Origin: CAVYBY01 sp963766935
GTDB lineage: Bacteria > Actinomycetota > UBA4738 > HRBIN12
Direction: 5' to 3'
DNA: 64,000 nt
Assembly: GCA_963766935.1 (NCBI GenBank)
Contig: CAVYBY010000007.1
Location: forward strand, 1 to 64,000
The notes under the pieces were generated by a model. It saw only the letters and a program-made list of their open reading frames with translations. It did not search any database and was not told the DNA's origin. This document shows positions 41,112-50,327 of the stretch, in pieces. Within the stretch, counting starts at the first letter, position 1; every line of letters begins with the position of its first letter. Position numbers and translations under genes: made by a program.

Positions 41112-42953
41112 ATGAGCGACCACACGCAGCTCTGGAACGAACTCGCCGCCCAGATCGCGATCGACAGCATCCGGGCGACCACCGCGGCGGGATCGGGCCA
41201 CCCGACGTCCTCCATGTCGATGGCCCACCTGTTGTCGGTGCTGTATGCCGACCACCTCCAAACCGACATCTCGGATCCCAAGCGCCTCGAGGCCGACCGG
41301 TTCGTCTTGTCGAAGGGTCACGCCGCGCCGGCCCTCTACGCCGTGTTGAAAGCCGTCGGGGCGATCAGCGACAAGCAGCTCCTGTCGCTTCGCAAGATGG
41401 GGTCTCCGATCCAAGGACACCCGGTGCCGCTGCCCGAGATGCCGTGGATCGACGTGGCGACCGGATCGCTCGGGCAAGGTCTCGCCGTCGGCCTCGGGAT
41501 GGCGCTCGCAAAGCGCCTCGACGGCGCACCCGGCCGGATCTGGGTGCTGATGGGCGACTCGGAGGTAGCCGAGGGCTCGGTGTGGGAGGCGGCGGAGGCG
41601 GCGGCGTTTCACGGCGCCTCGCAGCTGACGGCGATCCTCGACCTCAACCGTCTCGGCCAGCAGGGTCCGACGATGCACGGCTGGGCCTCCGACGTCTTCG
41701 CGCGCCGCGCCCATGCCTACGGCTGGGAGGCCCTCGAGATCGACGGGCACGACGTGTCGCAGATCCACGACGCGTATCTGGCCGCGGAACGAAACACCAG
41801 CCCGACGCTGATCGTCGCCCGGACCGAGAAGGGCCACGGCGTCAGCTTTCTCGCCGACAAGGAGGGGTGGCACGGCAAGGCTCTCGACGACGAACAGGCC
41901 GAGAAGGCGATCACGGAGCTCGGCGGCGAGCGCCATCTGTCCGTGACGCCGCCCTCTCCGCCGCCCTGGCAGCCGGTCGACCTGCGGCGCGCCGATCCCG
42001 CCCAGGCGCCCACCTACGACGGCCCGGTCGCGACCCGAAAGGCATTCGGCCAGGCCCTCGCCTGGCTGGCCGGACACCGCCCCGACCTCGTCGTCCTCGA
42101 CGGAGAGGTGGGCAACTCGACGTACACCGAGGACGTGCGGGCCGTCGCCCCCGAGCACTTCATCCAGATGTACATCGCGGAACAATCGCTGCTGGGGGTT
42201 CAGACCGGTCTGCAGGCGATGGGCAAGACGGCGTTCGCCGCGACCTTCGGCGCGTTCTGGACCCGCGCTCACGATCAGGTGCGGATGGGGGCCATCTCGC
42301 GCGCGGACCTTCGCATCTCGGGGTCGCACGCCGGCGTCTCGATCGGCGAGGACGGCCCGTCCCAGATGGCGGTCGAGGACCTCGCCTCGTTCCGCGCGCT
42401 TGCCGGGTCGACGGTCTTGTACCCGGCCGACGGGAACTCGACCGTGCAACTGGCCGCGACGATGGCCGACCTGGAGGGCATCTCGTACTTGCGCAGCACC
42501 CGCGAGGCGACCCCGGCCCTCTACGACGCAGCCGAGACGTTCCCCGTTGGCGGGTCCAAGACCCTTCGAACGTCCGAGGACGACCGCGTGGCGCTCGTCG
42601 GAGCGGGGATCACGCTGCACCAGTGCCTCGAAGCCGCAGACCGGCTGGGCGCCGACGGCATCGCCGCGCGCGTGATCGACGCGTACTCGGTGAAGCCGGT
42701 CGACGCCGAGACGCTTCGCACTGCGCTCGCCGAGACCGGCCTCGTCGTGACGGTCGAGGATCACCGGCCCGAGGGCGGACTGGGCGACGCGGTCCTCGCG
42801 GCGCTTGCCGCCGGGGGTGAGCTGAGCGGCCGAGTCGTGATGCTCGCCGTCACCGAGCTCCCGGGGTCGGGCAGCGCGACCGAGCTCCGCGCATGGGCGG
42901 GGATCGACGCGGCCTCGATCGCGGCGCGGGTTCGCACCGAGCTGGAGAGCTGA
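41112..42953 (+). CDS. Transketolase
   Basis: This 613-residue thiamine-diphosphate enzyme is a complete transketolase: HPTSSMSMAHL near the N-terminus, LSKGHAAPALYA, the ThDP/Mg motif GDSEVAEGSVWEA...LDLNRLGQ, the pyrimidine domain with VLDGEVGNS and MGAISRADLRISGSHAG, and a C-terminal domain. The length and GDSE variant resemble the shorter animal/archaeal-type transketolases rather than the 660-residue bacterial form. It transfers two-carbon units in the pentose-phosphate pathway. The promoter probably lies in the 91-base divergent gap. Confidence 0.93.
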   Translation: MSDHTQLWNELAAQIAIDSIRATTAAGSGHPTSSMSMAHLLSVLYADHLQTDISDPKRLEADRFVLSKGHAAPALYAVLKAVGAISDKQLLSLRKMGSPIQGHPVPLPEMPWIDVATGSLGQGLAVGLGMALAKRLDGAPGRIWVLMGDSEVAEGSVWEAAEAAAFHGASQLTAILDLNRLGQQGPTMHGWASDVFARRAHAYGWEALEIDGHDVSQIHDAYLAAERNTSPTLIVARTEKGHGVSFLADKEGWHGKALDDEQAEKAITELGGERHLSVTPPSPPPWQPVDLRRADPAQAPTYDGPVATRKAFGQALAWLAGHRPDLVVLDGEVGNSTYTEDVRAVAPEHFIQMYIAEQSLLGVQTGLQAMGKTAFAATFGAFWTRAHDQVRMGAISRADLRISGSHAGVSIGEDGPSQMAVEDLASFRALAGSTVLYPADGNSTVQLAATMADLEGISYLRSTREATPALYDAAETFPVGGSKTLRTSEDDRVALVGAGITLHQCLEAADRLGADGIAARVIDAYSVKPVDAETLRTALAETGLVVTVEDHRPEGGLGDAVLAALAAGGELSGRVVMLAVTELPGSGSATELRAWAGIDAASIAARVRTELES

Positions 42954-42966
42954 GCCCCCCTGCGGG

Positions 42967-45246
42967 CTACGAGATCGCCAGCGCGCCCTTGGGAGTCGGC
43001 ACACCGGCAAGCGCGAACGAGATGATCTCCTCCGGTGGAACCGGTCGCGAGAACAGGTACCCCTGCCCGAGCTTGCAGCCGCGCACCTTGAGGAACCGCA
43101 GCTCGTCCTCGGTCTCGATCCCCTCGGCAAGCGTCGTCATCCCGAGCCCATGGGCCAGCTGGAGGAATGCCGAGACGATGCTGGCGGCCTGCGGATCCGC
43201 GTGCACGTCCTGGACGAAGGAGCGGTCGATCTTGAGCAGACCGACCGGCATCTGCCGCAACCGTGACAGCGACGAGTAGCCGGTTCCGAAGTCGTCGATC
43301 GCGATCTGCAGGCCGCCGCGGCGCAGGCTCCACAGGATCTCCTGCGCCCGGTCGGGGTCCATCATCGCCGAGGACTCGGTGATCTCGACGATGAGACGCT
43401 CCGCGCTGACCCCGGCGTCACGGATCCGGGAGAGGATCCGCTCGGCGAGATCGGGCTGCCAGAACTGACGCGCCGACAGGTTGAATCCGACATCGAGCTC
43501 GATCCCCAGGTCGCGCCAGGCCTGGACTTGGTAGAGGAGCTCGCGAACGACCCAGTCGCCGATCGACTCGATGAGCCCGAGCTCCTCGGCGATCGGGATG
43601 AACTCGGCCGGCGGAACCATCGTGCCGTCGGGCTCGACCCATCGGATGAGCGCTTCGACGCCGACCATCCGACTCGTCTCCAGCTCCACGACCGGCTGGT
43701 AGTGAAGGATCCAGCGCTGGCTCTCGACCGCCTTGCGCAGCCGCGTGACGAACCGCAGCTTGGCCGTCGAGTCGTCGCTTCCACCCGACGCCACCGCGTA
43801 GGCGCGTCCGCCGCCCTTCTTTGCCTCGAACATGGCCGCCTCCGCGTTTCGCACGAGCGCGGGGGCATCCATCGCGTCCTGCGGGTAGAAGCTGACACCG
43901 ATGCTGACGGGAACGAAGAGCTCGGTTCCCGAGACGATGAACGGCGCCATCATCGACTCGTGGATGCGCTGGGCGATCGACTCCACCCGGTACATCGCCG
44001 ATTCCAGGTCGTCTCCGACCTCGCGCTCGAGATCGGCCAGCAGCAGGAGGAACTGGTCTCCGCCGCGGCGAGCGACCAGGTCGGTCTCGCGGGTCGCCTC
44101 TCGAAGGCGCTCGGCGACCATCCGCAACAGCACGTCGCCGTTCTGGTGGCCGAGCGAGTCGTTCACCAGCCGGAAGTCGTCCAGGTCCACACACACGACG
44201 GCGACCGAGCCCTCGTGCCGCTGCGCGCGCGAGATCGACAGCTCCAAGAGCTCCTCGAACATCGCGCGGCTCGGCAGTCCGGTCAGCTCGTCGTGGTAGG
44301 CGAGGAACGCCATTTGGTCCTCGCGGCGCTTGCGATTCGAGACGTCGAGCATCACGCCGTGTGAGTAGCGGGGCTGATCGTGCTGGTCGCGCACGATCGC
44401 GGCCTCGTCGTGGATCCATACGGTGTGGCCGTCCTTGTGGAAGAGGCGGTACTCCATCCAGAACGGCTCGCCGGTCTCGTTGTGACGGAGATTGTCGGCG
44501 ATCGCGCGCTGGCGGTCGTCGGGGTGCAACAGCTTCGGCCAGAGCTCGGGGTCGGCGTACCACTCCTCGGGCGTGTACCCGAGAAGCTGCTCGATCTGCG
44601 GGCTGATGAACAGCGACGAGGCCTGAGCGTCGACCGCGTCGATGTAGGTCACCGCCGGTCCGTGCTCGACCATCGCCCGGAACTTGTCGGACTCGTACTC
44701 GCGCCGTTCCTCTTCGCGTTCTTGCTGCAGCGCGGCGCCGAACGTACCCGCCGCGGAGCGCAGGATGGCGATCTCGACGCCCGTCCACAGCCGGTCGACG
44801 TGGGCGTCCTCGAAACCCATGAAGCCCCACCAGCCGTCGGTGTGATGGACCGGAACGAGGATCAGGGAGCGCGTGCCACCTCGCTCGAGGATCGTCCGCT
44901 CTTCGTCGGGAAACGTCGTCACGGGGCCGTGAATGACCTCGCCACGCGAGAGGTCGTTCAACCACCGGACGAAGGAGGGGTGATACGGGTTGAGCTCGCC
45001 GATCGAGTCCGAGGAGAAGGGGCGGGCGCCCTCGGCCAGCCAGTGGCCACGAAGACTCATCCACAATCGGCCGTCGGGACCCCGGACGTTCTCGAACAGC
45101 CAGACGCGATCGGCGCCCACCGACGCACCCAGATTCCCGAGGGCCTCGTCCACTCGGGTCCGCCAGCCGGCGTCCTTCAACAGCCGCTCCGCTGCGAACC
45201 CAGCTGCGGCGAGCACGGCTTCACCACGTCCCGCGGGCACCCCCAT
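42967..45246 (-). CDS. GAF-PAS-GGDEF-EAL cyclic-di-GMP signalling protein
   Basis: This 759-residue protein has a GAF-type sensor (about 20-180), a PAS domain with PAC (about 190-315), a diguanylate-cyclase domain and a C-terminal EAL domain. The cyclase motif is RGGDQF instead of RGGDEF, so synthesis is doubtful. The EAL part keeps EALIRW, FNLSARQF, VEITES, DDFGTGYSS, LKIDRSF and EGIET, i.e. the full metal and catalytic set. It is therefore most likely a c-di-GMP phosphodiesterase controlled by the sensors. No transmembrane helix is seen, so it is cytoplasmic. Start ATG 45246. Confidence 0.9.
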   Translation of the reverse strand: MGVPAGRGEAVLAAAGFAAERLLKDAGWRTRVDEALGNLGASVGADRVWLFENVRGPDGRLWMSLRGHWLAEGARPFSSDSIGELNPYHPSFVRWLNDLSRGEVIHGPVTTFPDEERTILERGGTRSLILVPVHHTDGWWGFMGFEDAHVDRLWTGVEIAILRSAAGTFGAALQQEREEERREYESDKFRAMVEHGPAVTYIDAVDAQASSLFISPQIEQLLGYTPEEWYADPELWPKLLHPDDRQRAIADNLRHNETGEPFWMEYRLFHKDGHTVWIHDEAAIVRDQHDQPRYSHGVMLDVSNRKRREDQMAFLAYHDELTGLPSRAMFEELLELSISRAQRHEGSVAVVCVDLDDFRLVNDSLGHQNGDVLLRMVAERLREATRETDLVARRGGDQFLLLLADLEREVGDDLESAMYRVESIAQRIHESMMAPFIVSGTELFVPVSIGVSFYPQDAMDAPALVRNAEAAMFEAKKGGGRAYAVASGGSDDSTAKLRFVTRLRKAVESQRWILHYQPVVELETSRMVGVEALIRWVEPDGTMVPPAEFIPIAEELGLIESIGDWVVRELLYQVQAWRDLGIELDVGFNLSARQFWQPDLAERILSRIRDAGVSAERLIVEITESSAMMDPDRAQEILWSLRRGGLQIAIDDFGTGYSSLSRLRQMPVGLLKIDRSFVQDVHADPQAASIVSAFLQLAHGLGMTTLAEGIETEDELRFLKVRGCKLGQGYLFSRPVPPEEIISFALAGVPTPKGALAIS

Positions 45247-45407
45247 ACGCCTTCCTATCGGCCACCCGTTGGGGCCCCTGGAGTCAGCCGGCTGGGCGTC
45301 GACCGGCAGAGGGGGGTGCTCGGCAGCGGACCCGGGCCGCCCGGCCGGGTGGCGGCCGCCGAATCACCGACAGGGCGAGGCTCCCGCCCTGTTACCCTTC
45401 ACCAGTC

Positions 45408-45695
45408 ATGGCGGACTATCGCGAGATCCTGCACGAGCGCCTCTACCTTCGGGAACCGGGAACGGACCGGCTCCGAAAGACGGCGGCGGCCCGGCTCAAG
45501 CACCTGGCAGCCGTCGGATGGCGGGAGGTCGAGCGCCAGCAGCTCGCCGACCACCTGATGCTCCGCTTCGAGCGGACCGGACACCCTCCGATGAAGGCTC
45601 GGATCCCCAAACGCGGGCCCGAGGTCAAGATCGAACGCCGCCCGAGGCGCGACGGACCCGGCGGGTCCGGCGGTCGTGGGCGTGGGCGGCGCTAG
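45408..45695 (+). CDS. Small basic hypothetical protein
   Basis: This is a 95-residue protein with a helical, charged N-terminal half (YREILHERLYLREPGTD, then RLKHLAAVGWREVERQQLADH) and a basic glycine-arginine tail (PRRDGPGGSGGRGRGRR). I recognise no named family. The pattern of an ordered domain plus RG-rich tail suggests nucleic-acid contact, but this is inference. It stands alone between the EAL gene and the kamA-like gene. Confidence 0.6.
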   Translation: MADYREILHERLYLREPGTDRLRKTAAARLKHLAAVGWREVERQQLADHLMLRFERTGHPPMKARIPKRGPEVKIERRPRRDGPGGSGGRGRGRR

Positions 45696-45785
45696 GCCGG
45701 ACGAACCGCGCCTGAAGGCCGACCGATCCGAATATCATCCGGTTGGGGCTAGCTTCCTCCGGACATCATGCGATACGCTCGTGGG

Positions 45786-47222
45786 ATGAGCGCTCAGGGA
45801 TTCGACGGGCACGACCGGCCGGCCCACCGCGAGCCACACGCCCATGCGGCACGGCAGCCGTTTCCCTATCCGCTTCGGCGCGAGTTCCGCGAGCCCGATT
45901 GGACCCGGCATCCCCGGATACCGCGACGTCACCGAGGCGGAGTGGCTGTCGGCTCAGTGGCAGCGCGCCCACAGCGTGAAGAACCTGAAGCAGTTCGCCG
46001 ACGCCCTCGGGGAAGCTTCTTCCCGAGGATCTCCTGGCCGACATCGATGCCGACCAGCGCGAGCGGGCCACGATGTCCATGCTCATCCCGCCGCAGATGA
46101 TCAACACGATGAACGAGGCGGACTTGTGGGCCGACCCGATCCGCCGCTACATGGCGCCGGCGCTCTCGGATCGCGAGGTCGAGTTCCCGTCGCACCCGCT
46201 TGTCCTCGCGCGACTCCCTGCACGAGGCGGACATGTGGGCGGTCGAGGGCCTCACCCATCGCTACCCGACCAAGGTCCTGGCCGAGCTCATCCCGACCTG
46301 TCCCCAGTACTGCGGCCACTGCACGCGGATGGACCTGGTCGGCAACGACACGCTGCAGGTTCTCAAGTACAAGTTCGAGGTCAAGCAGAACGACCGGTGG
46401 ACCCAGATGCTCGAGTACCTGCGAGAGAACGCCACAGGTGCGCGACGTGGTGGTCTCCGGCGGAGACATGGCCAACGTTCCCATCAAGCGCCTCGAGGAC
46501 TTCGTGATGAAGCTGCTCGAGATCGAGAACATCCGCGACATCCGTCTGGCCACCAAGGGCCTCATGGGCATCCCGCAGCACTTCCTCCAGGACGACGTGC
46601 GGGCGGCGGCCGAGCGGATGGCGACGACGCGCGCGCGAGCGCGGCGTCGACATCGCGATCCACACGCACGTGAACGCGGCCCAGCAGGTGACGCCGCTCG
46701 TCGCGCGGGCGGCCGGGGTCTTCCTCGACGCCGGGTTCCGCGACGTGCGCAACCAGGGTGTGCTGCTTCGCGGCGTCAACACCACGGTCGACGAGCTTCT
46801 CGAGCTGTGCTTCATGCTGCTCGACCACGCCAAGGTGATGCCCTACTACTTCTACATGTGCGACATGATCCCCAACGCCGAGCACTGGCGTCTGTCCGTG
46901 GCGGAGGCCCAGGACCTGCAGTTCGGGATCATGGGCTACCTGCCCGGCTTCGCGACGCCGCGCGTCGTCTGCGACGTGCCGTTCGTCGGGAAGCGCTGGG
47001 TCCACCAGATCGCTGTCGTACGACCGCACGACCGGCATCAGCCAGTGGCGCAAGAACTACCGGACCGGCATCGAGGACGGCGATGCCGAGGCGCTCACGC
47101 GCACGTACCAGTACTTCGATCCGATCTCGACCCTCCCCGAGGAGGGCAAGACCTGGTGGCGTGAGCAGGTGGCCCGCGGCGTCGACGAGCTGATCGCCGA
47201 GCTGAGTCCCGAGCGCGTGTGA
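45786..47222 (+). pseudogene. KamA-like radical SAM aminomutase, six +1 frameshifts
   Basis: Seven fragments in successive frames together encode a lysine 2,3-aminomutase-type protein of about 475 residues. They include EPDWTRHP, LIPPQMINTMNEADLW, the radical SAM cluster motif CPQYCGHC, VVSGGDMANVP, IAIHTHVNAAQQVTPL, YYFYMCDMIPNAEHW and GYLPGFATPR. Shifts fall near 45912-45915, 46009-46014, 46198-46203, 46431-46437, 46628-46631 and 47012-47015; every one is +1. No in-frame stop occurs in the reconstructed reading, and key residues are kept. The stop overlaps the next gene (GTGA). Insertion errors or a very recent pseudogene fit best. Confidence 0.85.
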
Positions 47223-48070
47223 GCAGCCTGCTCCACGTCGTCTCGGCACAGGTGGCGCCCGTGCCCGGCGACCCGGTCGCGACCTTCGACGTCTTCGAGC
47301 AAACCTGCCGCACGATCCGGACCTCGATTCCCGAAGCGCAGCTGTATCTGTTTCCCGAGCTGTTCCTGACCGGCGACCATCCGTTTCATCGCTCGACCCC
47401 TCCCGAGAACCTGGCGGAGCCCGTCCCGGGACCGCTGACCGAGCGGGTGGCGGCCGTCGCGCGGCGAACGAAGCGGTGGATCCTCGCCGGATCGATCTAC
47501 GAGCGCGCCTCGGCAGGCCGCATCTACAACACGGCGATCGCGTTGTCGCCGGCCGGCGAGCTGGTCGCCGCCTACCGCAAGCTCTTCCCCTGGATGCCGT
47601 TCGAGCACACGACGCCGGGAGATGCCCCACCGCCGGTCTTCGAGATTCCGCGTGTCGGCAAGGTCGGCGTGATGATCTGCTACGACGGCTGGTTCCCGGA
47701 GGTGCCCAGGGCGCTGGCGCTCCGCGGAGCCGAGGTGATCCTTCATCCGACGCTGACCTCCACGCCCGACCGGGAGGAGGAGCTCGTGCTCGCGCGCGCG
47801 AACGCGATCGCGAACCAGTGCTACGTCCTCAACGTGAACTCGTCGCTGACGGTCGGTGGCGGGCAGTCGATCGGCGTCGACCCTGAGGGCCGCGTTCTGT
47901 TCGAGGGCGGCTCGGGACAAGAGCTCTTCTCCGAAGTCCTCGACCTCGCCCGCGTCCGCACCGTCCGGGAGCACGGCACGCGCGGTCTCACGAGGCCGCT
48001 TCGGCAGTTCGAGCAGGACGCTCCTGCCGCGGTCTTCGAGGCCTACCGGGGACGCGGCCGGCGCAGGTAG
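47219..48070 (+). CDS. Carbon-nitrogen hydrolase (nitrilase superfamily)
   Basis: This 283-residue protein has the nitrilase triad: Glu in LFPELFLTG, Lys in AAYRKLFPW and Cys in MICYDGWFPEV. It hydrolyses an amide or nitrile; the branch looks like aliphatic amidases or omega-amidases rather than true nitrilases. GTG 47219 overlaps the kamA-like stop, so both should be translated together and act on related amino-acid derivatives. Its last 28 bases overlap the convergent membrane-anchored gene. Confidence 0.88.
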   Translation: MSSLLHVVSAQVAPVPGDPVATFDVFEQTCRTIRTSIPEAQLYLFPELFLTGDHPFHRSTPPENLAEPVPGPLTERVAAVARRTKRWILAGSIYERASAGRIYNTAIALSPAGELVAAYRKLFPWMPFEHTTPGDAPPPVFEIPRVGKVGVMICYDGWFPEVPRALALRGAEVILHPTLTSTPDREEELVLARANAIANQCYVLNVNSSLTVGGGQSIGVDPEGRVLFEGGSGQELFSEVLDLARVRTVREHGTRGLTRPLRQFEQDAPAAVFEAYRGRGRRR

Positions 48071-48789
48071 CTCGCGGCCCCGACTCCGATCGCCACGACC
48101 GCCGCCGCGCCTCCGATCAGCCCGATCCGGGACCACGGCGGCCCGTTCGAGCCGTCGCCGCCGGGCGGCTGCGACGGCGAGGCGGGAGTGATGCTCGCGC
48201 CCGGGGTCGCGGTCGGGGTCTCCGCCGCCGGGACCAGCGGATGCCGGGGCCTGCCGTTTCCGAGGACGTCGCACGTGTTCTCGTCGCGGACGACCACGGT
48301 CCAGTCGAGGGTCGAAAGACCCGGCGAGGCTCCGCTCGGGTCTTCCTCCTCGCTCAGGATCCGCCCGGGAACCTGGATCCGCATGGTGCGGCCGTCGATC
48401 CGCGGCGGCGAGAAGGAATCCGAGCCCGCCTCCGGGATCAGGATGATCTGGGTCTGCGCGTCGCGCACCGCGTCGTAGCGAACGATCCGGTTGACGTCGT
48501 GGTAGAAGCCGACGTTGAACGCGGGCACGTTCGGGTCGTGCAGCAAGATGTCGACCCGGAACGGACGGCCGACGCGGTCGGGCACCGTGAGCGGCTCGGC
48601 GAACCGCAGCGTCCACAGGGCCGACGTCCCCAGCTCGACGATGCTCCCGCTCGCGGAGACCAGATCCGGGGGGTTGCCGCGACCGGCCCCGGTTCCTCCG
48701 CACCGCGTGGAGTCCCCGGACGGATCGGCGGCCGCGACGAGCACCGGCACGAGGGCGATCAGAAGCGCCGCCCGGGCGCCCCGCCTCAG
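48043..48789 (-). CDS. Secreted membrane-anchored hypothetical protein, probable CTG start
   Basis: The frame encodes LRRGARAALLIALVPVLVAAADPSG (signal peptide), then a 170-residue extracellular domain with a CGGTGAGR...C pair, a linker rich in Pro/Thr/Ser, and a C-terminal helix IGLIGGAAAVVAIGVGA followed by RRPRPR as membrane anchor. I do not recognise the domain. No ATG, GTG or TTG precedes the signal peptide at a sensible place; CTG 48789 overlapping the upstream TGA is the best candidate. It follows the phosphoesterase gene directly. Confidence 0.6.
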   Translation of the reverse strand: MRRGARAALLIALVPVLVAAADPSGDSTRCGGTGAGRGNPPDLVSASGSIVELGTSALWTLRFAEPLTVPDRVGRPFRVDILLHDPNVPAFNVGFYHDVNRIVRYDAVRDAQTQIILIPEAGSDSFSPPRIDGRTMRIQVPGRILSEEEDPSGASPGLSTLDWTVVVRDENTCDVLGNGRPRHPLVPAAETPTATPGASITPASPSQPPGGDGSNGPPWSRIGLIGGAAAVVAIGVGAASYLRRPRPR

Positions 48790-50318
48790 GACGAGGGACA
48801 GTCGCGTTCCTTGAGGATCAGCGGGTCGAGCCTCGGCTCCTGCGTGAAGTCGAACGCGCCTTGGAGCGGGTTCGCCTGCGCGTCCCGATCGGTCATCGGG
48901 GCGAGCCCGTGGAGGTCCTCCATGAACCGGAGCACCGAGGAGAACTCGTACGTGGTCGAGTCGATGTAGCCGCCGTCGGCGTTGCTGCCTTGTCGCGTCC
49001 ACGGCGAGATGATGAGCGCCGGGGTGCGGGGGCCGAGCCCCATGACGTCGTAGTGGGGCGGCACGACGTGGTCGTACATGCCGCCGAAGTCGTCCCAGAC
49101 CATCACGACGGCCGTCGAGGACCAGTACTTCGACTGCATGATCTCGTTGAGGTACTGGACGGTCCAGTTCTCGCCCTCACACACGTTCGTGCCCGAGCCC
49201 GGATGTTCGTTCGGGTTTCCCTCCGGCGGGACGAGCCACGAGACCGCGGGGAGCTGCCCGTTGTGGAGGTCGTCGAGAAAGACGGGCGACTCCTGCACCT
49301 TCTGCCACATCGGCCCGAACCGCACGTGCCGGACGGCCTGGAGCGCGTTCATCCAGTGGTTCGGGGCGGAGTAGTACCGCCACGTGATGCCCGCCTGTTC
49401 GAGCTCGTCGGGCAGCACCTTGATATCGATGCACGTGGACGTGTCGACCCAGTAGTGCGCGATCGCGAACTGGTTCTCGGGGGCGACCGTGAAGTTGTCC
49501 TCCAGCTTCATGATCCTTTTCACGTCGCTCTTGCTGAGGCTCTCGATCGGGAACCGGCGGGTGTGCTCGGTCGGGTCGTCGCAATAGTTGCCCGGGTGAT
49601 CCGTCGTCGTCTTGTTGTCGACGATGCCGTAGGACTGCGCCGCCACCGTGTAGAGGTGCTCCGGGAACGTCGGACCGAACATCGACGTGAAGAAGTGGTC
49701 GGCCAGGACGAACCGGTCGGCGTAGGCCCAGTACGCGGGCAGCTGGTCGCGCGAGTACTCCGTGTACCCGCTCATGTCCTCGCCGTTGACCACGCAGTTG
49801 AAGCCGTCCATCTTCCCGCCGTCGATCGAGATGAGGCCGGGGAAGAACGAGTGGCCGAGGTCGTGCGGCATGACGTACGGCGCGCGCGTCAGGGGGACGG
49901 TCGGACCCGGCTTCTTCGGGTAGTCGCTGTCGCACTGAAGGGTCTTGCCCTGCGTCGTGCCGTCCGCGCCCGGATACAGACCGAAGTACTGGTCGAAGGC
50001 CCGGTTCTCCTTGATCAGAAAGATGACGTGCTTGATCGGGTTCTGGCCGGGCACGATGACGCCCGCAGGGTTGCTCGGCGGCGGACCGGTGGCCGTGGAC
50101 GTCGAAGCCGGTGGGGTGGTTCCGGTCGACTGGGCGGAGGGCGAGCCTGGTCCGGCGGCGGTGCCGGACCCGCCCGGAGAACCCCAGACCACCTGCCAGC
50201 CGACCAGCAGTCCCAGGACGACGACGAACGACACCACGGCGCGGAAGCGCGCGATCGCTTGGCGGGTCCGACGCCGATCGACCGACGCCGGGCGGACGAC
50301 CGGGCGCTGGGGTTGCAC
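48786..50318 (-). CDS. Secreted phosphoesterase (phospholipase C / acid phosphatase family)
   Basis: This 510-residue protein has an N-terminal membrane helix (VVSFVVVLGLLVGWQVVW), a Gly/Ser/Thr/Pro linker, then a phosphoesterase-family (PF04185-type) domain. KHVIFLIKENRAFDQYFG, ADHFFTSMFGPTFPEHLY and VMVWDDFGGMYDHVVPP are its conserved blocks; the Glu-Asn pair and the late Asp residues are expected metal ligands. It probably cleaves phospholipids or phosphomonoesters outside the cell. GTG 50318 is nine bases after the MogA-XdhC stop. A coupled secreted protein follows. Confidence 0.88.
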   Translation of the reverse strand: MQPQRPVVRPASVDRRRTRQAIARFRAVVSFVVVLGLLVGWQVVWGSPGGSGTAAGPGSPSAQSTGTTPPASTSTATGPPPSNPAGVIVPGQNPIKHVIFLIKENRAFDQYFGLYPGADGTTQGKTLQCDSDYPKKPGPTVPLTRAPYVMPHDLGHSFFPGLISIDGGKMDGFNCVVNGEDMSGYTEYSRDQLPAYWAYADRFVLADHFFTSMFGPTFPEHLYTVAAQSYGIVDNKTTTDHPGNYCDDPTEHTRRFPIESLSKSDVKRIMKLEDNFTVAPENQFAIAHYWVDTSTCIDIKVLPDELEQAGITWRYYSAPNHWMNALQAVRHVRFGPMWQKVQESPVFLDDLHNGQLPAVSWLVPPEGNPNEHPGSGTNVCEGENWTVQYLNEIMQSKYWSSTAVVMVWDDFGGMYDHVVPPHYDVMGLGPRTPALIISPWTRQGSNADGGYIDSTTYEFSSVLRFMEDLHGLAPMTDRDAQANPLQGAFDFTQEPRLDPLILKERDCPSS

Positions 50319-50327
50319 GGCCGCAGT

